This document shows, one piece after another, positions 1 to 6,565 of a stretch of DNA of 9,275 nt. The stretch covers positions 1 to 9,275 of the forward strand of contig SXZD01000014.1 in the NCBI GenBank assembly GCA_005788065.1, in the 5' to 3' direction. Under the pieces are notes generated by a model. That model worked only from the letters and a program-made list of their open reading frames with translations, was not told where the DNA came from and made no database searches. Within the stretch, counting starts at the first letter, position 1; each line of letters starts with the position of its first letter. This stretch comes from Burkholderiales bacterium (lineage in GTDB: Bacteria; Pseudomonadota; Gammaproteobacteria; Burkholderiales; Burkholderiaceae_B). The position numbers and the translations under genes are program-made.

Positions 1-1591
1 CCATGACGCAGTCGCCAATGAACTTGTCGATGGTGCCCTGCACCGCTTCAATCTGCTCTGTCATCGCACCAAAATATCGATCCAGATAGGGAACAATTTT
101 CGGGCCCAGCGCTTCGGAGATGGTGGTGAAGCCCGCCAGATCCATGAAGAAAACCGACATGGTGCGCTTCTCCGCACCGGGTTGTGCCACCACACCGCGC
201 GACAACAATGTCTTCACGAGACCGGCAGGCAGATACTTTCCAAACGAACCCAGGCCCGCCCCCATCTGCACCACGGCGCTGGACAGGTCGTCCACTTCCT
301 TGATGCGCGACGGTACGCGCTGCACAGAGCTCAGATCAAAGCCGGCAACATTGCGTGTCTGATCGATGATCTGCGACAGGGGTCTGACAAAACCACGCTG
401 CCCCAACCACAGCGCCAGGCCTGCTGCCAGCGCCGTCACAGCCAGCACAATCACAAACAGATACTGCGTATTGCGCTCCACGCGCGACTCAAAATCATGG
501 GCCGGAACCAGCGTCACCAGACTCCAGCGATTGACGCCGGCTGGCAGGATGGACACAAAAAAATCTTCATCTTTTTCAGAGTAACGAAACGACAGAGCCT
601 GCGTCACCTTGGCGAAGTCCTGCATCGACTGGGCTGACAACGCACGCCATGCCACCGCCAGAGAGCGTGTCTGCACATCGTGCAGCCGCGGCAGATTCAA
701 CTCACCTTGAGCCCGGGGTGTTGAGGCCGAATACTCCACCGCATCTCGCGATGCAAGCACATAGCCTTTGCTGTCGACCATGAACACCGTGCCGTTATCA
801 CTGACCGTCTGGCGACGCATGAAATCTGACAGCCTGTCCAATTCAATCGCAATCGTTGCCACGCCCAGCAACTTGCCATCCCTGAGGATGGGTTGCGCCG
901 TGTTGACACCCGGTCGGCCTGTGCTGGAAAAGGTATAAGTATCGGTGACGATCTGTTCTACCGGACGGTCGATGGCCATGCCATACCAGACACGCTCGGG
1001 CGCATAATAGTCGGATGATTTTTCGACCGTCTTGAAATACTGCCAATCCTTGCCGTCGGTTGTGAAATACCGCTCGGTGCGCAATGCACTTTTTTTCGCG
1101 GCATTCCAGCGGCTCACGATGCTGGCCAACTGCGCATTGTCCCGGCGTTGCGCACCCAGATAATCGCCATTGGGAAGCCCCACACCTGCAAAGCTGTAGT
1201 ATGGGTTTGACTTCACGAAGGACAGCAACAACGACTCCATCGCCCCACTGCCCTCTGCCTCCACAGCGCGGTCAGCAACCAATTGCGCGATGATGCCCTG
1301 ATCCTGCATGGCGCCGCGGATCACCGCATCCACTTCGGTTTTCAGGGCGGAGATGATCTGCCGGTTCAACTGCGTGACCATGTCCTCGGTGTTGCGCGCC
1401 GACGTCCACGCCCATAGCAGATGGATGGCTGTCGCTGTCAGCGCGACCATGACCACGATGCTGGTGAGCAGACTGACGCGCAGGCTGATACGCCACCCCA
1501 GTGAACGTATGGCAGGGGACTGTGAAGTCGGGCCTGTCGCAGCGGGTGATGTGGCAGGTGCTGTCGGTGCTGCTGAGATGTTGTCTTGCAT
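1..1591 (-). CDS. Membrane-bound class III adenylate cyclase with dCache sensor and HAMP domain (C-terminus beyond window)
   Basis: Likely converts ATP to cAMP in the cytoplasm in response to a periplasmic ligand. The reading frame is open from ATG at 1591 to the window edge (530 codons). Seen in order: a Pro/Ala/Ser-rich cytoplasmic tail (1-35), TM1 (about 38-62), a periplasmic region of about 300 residues with dCache-like motifs (65-370), TM2 (about 377-397), HAMP (about 398-445), a GKYLPAGLV linker (451-459), then the cyclase domain. FMDLAGFT carries the first metal-binding Asp (D484). DKFIGD carries the purine-selecting Lys (K523, favouring ATP over GTP) and the second metal Asp (D527). 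The transition-state Asn/Arg lie outside the window, so activity is probable but not shown. The start follows the upstream stop by 2 nt and has a strong GGGAGG ribosome-binding site. It is the last visible gene of the three-gene minus-strand unit. Within the sensor, Y195, R200, W202 and Y203 match part of the amino-acid-binding dCache motif. Confidence 0.93.
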   Translation of the reverse strand, partial: MQDNISAAPTAPATSPAATGPTSQSPAIRSLGWRISLRVSLLTSIVVMVALTATAIHLLWAWTSARNTEDMVTQLNRQIISALKTEVDAVIRGAMQDQGIIAQLVADRAVEAEGSGAMESLLLSFVKSNPYYSFAGVGLPNGDYLGAQRRDNAQLASIVSRWNAAKKSALRTERYFTTDGKDWQYFKTVEKSSDYYAPERVWYGMAIDRPVEQIVTDTYTFSSTGRPGVNTAQPILRDGKLLGVATIAIELDRLSDFMRRQTVSDNGTVFMVDSKGYVLASRDAVEYSASTPRAQGELNLPRLHDVQTRSLAVAWRALSAQSMQDFAKVTQALSFRYSEKDEDFFVSILPAGVNRWSLVTLVPAHDFESRVERNTQYLFVIVLAVTALAAGLALWLGQRGFVRPLSQIIDQTRNVAGFDLSSVQRVPSRIKEVDDLSSAVVQMGAGLGSFGKYLPAGLVKTLLSRGVVAQPGAEKRTMSVFFMDLAGFTTISEALGPKIVPYLDRYFGAMTEQIEAVQGTIDKFIGDCVM

Positions 1592-1593
1592 GA

Positions 1594-4500
1594 TCAGGAT
1601 CCTCCCGTTGCATCGGGTTTGACACGACTACCGCGCCAGCGGATGAGTTCACCCCGCGCATTGAAAACCGTGCCGGCTTTTTCAAAAAATGAGAAAGGCA
1701 GACGCAGGCCGGACTGGCGCGTCTTCATGAAGTTGATGGCAATTTCCGGCGGGCTGACAATACCCACCGGCAAGGCACCGGGGCTGACCTCACCGCTTAC
1801 GATGCGCTGCGCATACAGGGCAGCCAGATAAGCGTTTTCTTCGAAGCTCACTCCGATCGAAACATCTGCGCTGTCGTTGCCCGCCTTGACCAGATCAGGA
1901 ACGGCCGAAAAAACCGGCACACTGCCAGCGGTCTGGTTGATGAGCCTCACGTGCGGAAACACAGCCGAACTGCCGGTTATCCAGAACGCACTGACCGCTC
2001 CATTGGCATCATTGCGCCGCATGGCACTCAATGCAGCGCCCATGTTCTGCATCAGTTGCGCAGCCACATCGTCTTGACCATCGACGATGACCTTGTGAAC
2101 CGTGATGCCCGAGTCCTTCGCACGTTTTTCAAGCGGCAGCGTCTGGGTCTGCCATGCGCTTGAGTTGCGACGATCCACAATGATGGCCAGTTCGCGCAGA
2201 CCTGGCCTGACCTGCAGCAGATGATTCAACTGCACATCAACCGGCGAGTTCAGTGAAGTGTAGGCCATGGATGTGCCACTGCCCGTCTCGTAGGAACTTA
2301 CCTGCTGCATCAGGACCGGGTCTTTTGCACACACCGACAACAAGGCCATTCGACCCTTGCGGTAGTGATCGTGAAGAAACGCCGCACTGTCGGAGCCCAC
2401 ACCGATCATCAACGCAGCACGGTCGCGCATGGCAGAGGATACGGCTGCATGCGCCAACGCAGGATCGTTGCGCACATGCGCAATCTGCACATTGACCCGG
2501 AGTCCTTTTTCACTCCACACCTGAAGCATTCTGCTCAGGGCTGTGTCGTATGCAGAAGAAGGCTTGAACATCAGCAGGGTCACCGACATACGGCTTGATG
2601 TCGGGTTTGGTGGCGGGTTGGGGGACGGATTTGCCGGTGTGTCACCTGCACGTGGCGTTGCCACCAGAAAATCGCCCGTGTCATCCGAGCGGCTTGTAAA
2701 AACCCATGCATCGGCCAATGCAGGAGATAACGATATCCATGGCGTAGTCTGCGCATTCTTCTGCGCATTATTCTGCGTATTTGCGACACCTTGTGCGCGT
2801 GCATCCGACACCCGGGTCAGCGACAGCACAAGTGCTGCACCGGTACACACCGCCAACCAGCAGGCACTGACCGCTGCACGTCGCACTGCGGCAGACACCC
2901 GATAGCCCCACAGCAGGGCAACCAGCCCCATCGCGGCAATGACAAAGCCAAGCCCCTTCAATGCCAATGCCGTGTCACCGCTTGCCAGCAGCAGATGTGA
3001 AAACAGGGCCGGGCCCGCCACGTGCCCTGCTCGCTCGACCAGTCGGTAATACGTAGCAACAGTATTGGACCCGTAACGATGCGCAACGTCACTGCCCGAT
3101 ACCAGCGTGACAACCGGCGCATTGATGGCACCGTGGGCCATGCCCAGCAGAAGGACCGACAGCAGAATCAAGCCGATGGCCAACAGATCCGTTTCGCCCG
3201 GGCTGCCAGAAAAAGCGGGCGCCAGCAGCGCAATGGCCGCACCCGATACACACATGGCAAGACCGGCAAGACTGCGCAGACGCGGCAACACCGGTTGCAG
3301 ACGCCCTATCCAGTGATTGCACAGCAAAACGCCCACTGCGTAGAACAAGAGCAACTGCCCTGCCTCCTCACGACCCACATCGGCCAGGGACAACAGCAGT
3401 GGCAAACCATAGACCAACACACCGGTCATCACCGCCTTGGACGGAATGCCGATCAGCAGGGCCGGCATGGAGAATCCGGCATCACGCCAGTAACGCAGGG
3501 ACGATGGCGCCGATGTGCCCAATGCGGCAGATGGGCTCGCTGCGGTCACTGCCGCAGATGCGTTGTCCGCTTGAATCGGCACGTGCGAAGCGGGTTGCAC
3601 CTCAAGCCCGACAGCCAGCATCGCCACCATCGCGGCCAGTATGGCGATCATGCAAAAGACACCCTCGGGTGCCACATAGACCACCAGCAGCGACCCCAAA
3701 GCCAGACCGCAGATCATGCCCGCATTGAACTGGAAAACGATGGACGTATTGGCACCCAGCGAACCGGCTTGCCGCGACCATGCCAGCAGCAGTGCCTGTG
3801 CTGCAACGAATACCATGCCCTGCCCGATACCGGAACACGCTCGCGCCAGCACGACCGCTACAAAATGCGGCATCAGCCACAGCGTAAGCGCACCGGCACA
3901 GACCAGCCATGCGCCACCTGTCAGCAGCCCTCTTGAATGCCCCCGCGCAGCCGCACGCTGTGCCGGCAGAAGTGCCACTGCAAATGCCACAAAATATGCG
4001 GTAAATGCCCATGCGCCACTGCCGGAAGAAAAAGCGGAACGCTGCGCAACATCAGCAATCCAGGGCGGCAAAAAAGCCGCGCTGAGTTGATCGCAAAACA
4101 CGGACATGAACAGCAGCGCCGATACTTTGAGCGTCTCTGTCTCGGCCAGATGCGCACCCGTCTCACGCCCAATGTTCACCGAGAGCTCCGGCGTGTGGGT
4201 ATTCTGAGCGCGCATTTTTTTCGGTCCGCTCACTTGCGCAACCGATGCATAACCGTGGAGCAGACGCAGCAGCAGCATGGCTGCAAAAACCGTCGCCACA
4301 AACAGGAAGGCAAAATTTTTCAGGTTGCGTGCGATGGCAAATCCGATCACCGACACCGGCACCGACAGTGTCACGGTCAGTTTCACGGGCTCGTCTGCCT
4401 GTACCTCGCGTGTGGCCGACAACTCGGTCAGGGCAACCGGCGCGATACCGGTCGCATCGTCCCGGCTGCGAAACACCAGCGCGTCGTTCATCCTGACGCT

Positions 4501-5247
4501 CAACTGCTGCACGTGGCGACTACGGGCGCGTTCCTGTGCCAGCACATCGGCAATATCCGAAAAATCATCGAACACCAGTCCGTGCTGATAGACCTCCGTC
4601 AGACGCGACACCAGTGCATTGGCCTGCGACTGAGCAACCGAACGCGCACCTGCCGAATACACCTGCCACATGACCGCACTGACCACACAGGTCTGTGCCA
4701 CCAGTAACCACAGCAGGATGCGTCTTTGCGCCGGCAATGGCTGCGGCATCCCGGCTGCGCGCACCAGTCGCCAGAAGGCCAGCAGACCCAACAACAAAGC
4801 ACTGCAGGCCAGCCACGCAGCATGGGTCCTGACAGGCTTTCGCACTGCATCGGCATCTACCGTCAGGCTCAGCCAACCCACTGTCTCGAAGCGGTTGCGA
4901 ACAGGGATGCGAAGTGTCTCGACATCTCCCTGAACCGGCTGCGTATCAAACAGCCACCGCCCCGATGGCGTTTCCATACCAACTGCGCGCAGTTGCGGGT
5001 CAACCTCCAGCATATCAACCGACAGCGCCGCAAAACCTGCAAACTGCTCGGCTGCAAGACCGGACTGCACATGCGCCTGCAAGGCGGCCAGCAGGGGCTG
5101 CGCCTGCGATTGCAGACGCTCGGTCTGAAAGCGCTGGTTGGTTCGCACCATCTCGCCCCACGCCACATACAACAGCAGGGACAGGGACATGAACACCACC
5201 AGCAGGATACCGGCACGCTGGCGCCATGAAACGGATGTGGATGCCAC
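1594..5247 (-). CDS. Fusion protein: periplasmic sensor modules + MFS transporter + ABC_sub_bind periplasmic binding domain
   Basis: A single uninterrupted 1217-residue frame. TM1 (12-30), periplasmic module 1 (31-143), TM2 (144-164), TM3 (177-198), periplasmic module 2 (199-308), TM4 (311-332), then a cytoplasmic loop. Residues 373-782 give twelve hydrophobic segments with the MFS 6+6 pattern and a long central loop (549-590). LARACSGIGQG (467-477) resembles MFS motif B; motif A after MFS TM2 is degenerate. A further hydrophobic stretch (790-811) is followed by a signal-peptidase-like DARAQ, an Asn/Gln/Pro-rich linker (820-886) and a domain (about 887-1195) resembling ABC_sub_bind (PF04392), including AKDPVLM (974-980) and a LPVGIVSPPEIAIN stretch (1159-1172). 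Predicted topology puts that domain in the periplasm. The GTG start lies 3 nt after the upstream stop, behind a GGGGG stretch; M20 is an alternative. Transport is inferred; the substrate is unknown. No ABC permease is present to pair with the binding domain. Confidence 0.9.
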   Translation of the reverse strand: MASTSVSWRQRAGILLVVFMSLSLLLYVAWGEMVRTNQRFQTERLQSQAQPLLAALQAHVQSGLAAEQFAGFAALSVDMLEVDPQLRAVGMETPSGRWLFDTQPVQGDVETLRIPVRNRFETVGWLSLTVDADAVRKPVRTHAAWLACSALLLGLLAFWRLVRAAGMPQPLPAQRRILLWLLVAQTCVVSAVMWQVYSAGARSVAQSQANALVSRLTEVYQHGLVFDDFSDIADVLAQERARSRHVQQLSVRMNDALVFRSRDDATGIAPVALTELSATREVQADEPVKLTVTLSVPVSVIGFAIARNLKNFAFLFVATVFAAMLLLRLLHGYASVAQVSGPKKMRAQNTHTPELSVNIGRETGAHLAETETLKVSALLFMSVFCDQLSAAFLPPWIADVAQRSAFSSGSGAWAFTAYFVAFAVALLPAQRAAARGHSRGLLTGGAWLVCAGALTLWLMPHFVAVVLARACSGIGQGMVFVAAQALLLAWSRQAGSLGANTSIVFQFNAGMICGLALGSLLVVYVAPEGVFCMIAILAAMVAMLAVGLEVQPASHVPIQADNASAAVTAASPSAALGTSAPSSLRYWRDAGFSMPALLIGIPSKAVMTGVLVYGLPLLLSLADVGREEAGQLLLFYAVGVLLCNHWIGRLQPVLPRLRSLAGLAMCVSGAAIALLAPAFSGSPGETDLLAIGLILLSVLLLGMAHGAINAPVVTLVSGSDVAHRYGSNTVATYYRLVERAGHVAGPALFSHLLLASGDTALALKGLGFVIAAMGLVALLWGYRVSAAVRRAAVSACWLAVCTGAALVLSLTRVSDARAQGVANTQNNAQKNAQTTPWISLSPALADAWVFTSRSDDTGDFLVATPRAGDTPANPSPNPPPNPTSSRMSVTLLMFKPSSAYDTALSRMLQVWSEKGLRVNVQIAHVRNDPALAHAAVSSAMRDRAALMIGVGSDSAAFLHDHYRKGRMALLSVCAKDPVLMQQVSSYETGSGTSMAYTSLNSPVDVQLNHLLQVRPGLRELAIIVDRRNSSAWQTQTLPLEKRAKDSGITVHKVIVDGQDDVAAQLMQNMGAALSAMRRNDANGAVSAFWITGSSAVFPHVRLINQTAGSVPVFSAVPDLVKAGNDSADVSIGVSFEENAYLAALYAQRIVSGEVSPGALPVGIVSPPEIAINFMKTRQSGLRLPFSFFEKAGTVFNARGELIRWRGSRVKPDATGGS
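1601..1606 (-). promoter_or_regulatory. Strong Shine-Dalgarno site for the adenylate cyclase gene
   Basis: Read on the minus strand this is GGGAGG, 9 nt before the ATG at 1591. It lies inside the last codons of the transporter fusion gene. It fixes the cyclase start and supports translation of the cyclase from the same mRNA as the upstream gene. Confidence 0.75.
2747..2782 (-). repeat. Three tandem 12-bp units inside the fusion gene (linker)
   Basis: Three adjacent, slightly diverged 12-bp units sharing the core TCTGCG(C/T)AT on the plus strand. On the coding minus strand they give a four-residue period, NTQN / NAQK / NAQT, around residues 823-834. They sit between the last hydrophobic segment and the periplasmic binding domain, just before a proline-rich stretch. 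This is most simply a flexible periplasmic tether that grew by slippage; its length may vary between strains. Confidence 0.7.
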
Positions 5248-5250
5248 TGA

Positions 5251-6423
5251 TTAAACCCCCATGCCGGTGCGCTCAGGCACAAAGCGTCGCAGCGCGACCG
5301 CATACTCTGCTCGCCGGGTCAGCAGTTGATGCACCCGGTCGGCCAGCAGTGTCAGGATGAGATCGTTGAAATCAAGTCCCTGCAGATGAAGGCCGGCCGC
5401 CATCAGCGACACCACACCCTGCCCGGGAGCCTTCAGGTCGGGCTTGGGGTTGGCTTCCAGCAGATACACCCGTCCCCGATCATCACAGCGAAAGTCAGCA
5501 CGCACGGTAGATTCGAGCCCCAGACGCTGGAACAGTTTGGCTGCAATCAACGTCACAGACCGTGTGGTCTCTGTCTCGTCGCACGACAGCAGGCGCAGAC
5601 GATCCAGTCCGATGGGGCGCATGTCCTTGGAAGTAAAGATGCGTTCGCCGGTGTCGAAGAGCCGCTCCAGCACCGAAAAAACAAAGGGCGAAGAGCCAAG
5701 CGTCACCTGCCCGCCCCGACACACCACGGGACCGGACACACCCGCTGTCAATTCCGCACCGGACAGCCACGACTCCACCAGTACGGTATTGCCGGTCGCA
5801 TCAAAAACCGCTCTCACGGCATCCATGAGATCGGCAAGGCTTGCCACATGCACATGCAATGACGCCCGACCCGAGACCGGCTTGACCACGAAGTCGCCGC
5901 TATAACTGGCAAATCGCTTGATGAAGTCCGGTCTGCGCCGCACATCCTGCGACACCTCGTCAACATTGACCGTGACGTACGGTGCCGTGGGCAAGCCCAG
6001 CGAGGACACCACGTGCTTGAACATGTGCTTGTTGTCGAGCAGGGCCGCATTCAAGGGATTGTGACCCACATACGGGATGCCGCACAGTTCCAGCATCGAG
6101 GCCGCATGGCAGGCGGATGTCAGCCCCTGGGTTCCGCCCGTGTTGAGCCAGGCCATGTCGATCTTCAGTTCACGCAACCGTTGTGGCAGGGTCATGTCAT
6201 CGGGCAACAGGCACACATGGCGAAAGCCGTTGGCACGCAGGCTTTCAGCGATATCGCCGGCAACGTCGACATACGTCTTGCTGGAACGGGGGTTGCGGGT
6301 GGAATACACTACGGCCTGCGGCTGTCGGGAGTCACCGCCGTGGATGACGGCCAGACGGGCTTCAGGGCGCATGCGATCAAGCACGGCGCAGATCTGTTGT
6401 TCAATCATGGCGTGGATTTCCAT
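5251..6423 (-). CDS. ATP-grasp ligase, D-alanine-D-alanine-ligase-like, atypical substrate pocket
   Basis: Predicted cytoplasmic ATP-dependent carboxylate-amine ligase of 390 residues; Ddl enzymes are usually 300-370. Seen in order: VIHGG (26-30), WLNTGGTQG (92-100), CGIPYVGHNP (114-123), DNKHMFK (130-136), FVVKP (178-182, ATP-binding Lys), VLVESWLSGAEL (214-225), then R308-x-D310 and LLEAN (321-325). The D310/E323/N325 spacing equals the metal-binding triad D257/E270/N272 of E. coli DdlB (numbering from memory), so the catalytic core looks intact. The substrate-contacting parts differ: Q34 stands where DdlB has E15, and the segment after EAN is PKPDLKAPGQG rather than TSPGMTSH. I therefore do not call it a cell-wall Ddl; amino-acid or peptide ligation is an inference. 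It is the first gene of the minus-strand unit. ATG 6423 is chosen as the start; ATG 6408 (M6) has an equally plausible upstream GGAAA. Confidence 0.85.
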   Translation of the reverse strand: MEIHAMIEQQICAVLDRMRPEARLAVIHGGDSRQPQAVVYSTRNPRSSKTYVDVAGDIAESLRANGFRHVCLLPDDMTLPQRLRELKIDMAWLNTGGTQGLTSACHAASMLELCGIPYVGHNPLNAALLDNKHMFKHVVSSLGLPTAPYVTVNVDEVSQDVRRRPDFIKRFASYSGDFVVKPVSGRASLHVHVASLADLMDAVRAVFDATGNTVLVESWLSGAELTAGVSGPVVCRGGQVTLGSSPFVFSVLERLFDTGERIFTSKDMRPIGLDRLRLLSCDETETTRSVTLIAAKLFQRLGLESTVRADFRCDDRGRVYLLEANPKPDLKAPGQGVVSLMAAGLHLQGLDFNDLILTLLADRVHQLLTRRAEYAVALRRFVPERTGMGV

Positions 6424-6565
6424 TGACAGGCAAAGGCGCCCCGGCGGGTGTGCGGATCTTCACCACCGCGCCGATGGTACGTCAAATCGCTGCACCGCAA
6501 TACACCCCAAATCGCCAGAAGCCCCTTGCAGGGCGGTTTTGCAATCTAATGAAAGAATTTTTCCC
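6424..6565. other. Divergent intergenic region, probable promoters for both gene groups
   Basis: This 142-bp gap separates the divergent starts of the ATP-grasp gene and uup, so promoters for both are expected here. On the minus strand, TTGACG (6485-6480) lies 18 bp before GAAGAT (6461-6456), a weak sigma-70-like pair that would give a leader of about 25 nt. On the plus strand, TCTAAT (6545-6550) resembles a -10 box, but it lies very close to the uup ATG and has no properly spaced -35. An inverted repeat, TTGCA-9 nt-TGCAA (6526-6530 and 6540-6544), could be an operator or chance. No small gene is convincing here. Confidence 0.4.

Noticed and set aside
1272..1685. A 137-codon minus-strand frame spanning the junction of the fusion gene and the cyclase.
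   Set aside because: It is out of frame with both real genes. The cyclase frame through this region gives TM and dCache features and a strong ribosome-binding site.
3022..4707. Two long plus-strand frames (304 and 256 codons) opposite the transporter.
   Set aside because: Both are complementary to the MFS coding frame and rich in Arg/His/Gln, with no domain or membrane pattern.
1594..5247. Possible frameshift or assembly artefact joining several genes into one 1217-residue frame.
   Set aside because: The frame is continuous, with linkers typical of natural fusions and an alternating topology consistent from end to end.
5326..5862. A 178-codon plus-strand frame opposite the ATP-grasp gene.
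   Set aside because: It is antisense to well-conserved ATP-grasp motifs; no domain or ribosome-binding site supports it.
5251..6423. Calling the ATP-grasp gene ddl, the cell-wall D-Ala-D-Ala ligase.
   Set aside because: Substrate-contacting residues and the loop after the metal site differ from Ddl, and no mur or fts cell-wall genes are nearby.
6077..6565. A 163-codon in-frame extension upstream of Uup.
   Set aside because: It is antisense to the ATP-grasp gene, has no ABC similarity, and Uup homology begins at the ATG at 6566 with the family's usual total length.
6424..6565. A cAMP-receptor (CRP) binding site controlling the cyclase operon.
   Set aside because: No TGTGA-N6-TCACA-like palindrome of acceptable match was visible on either strand.
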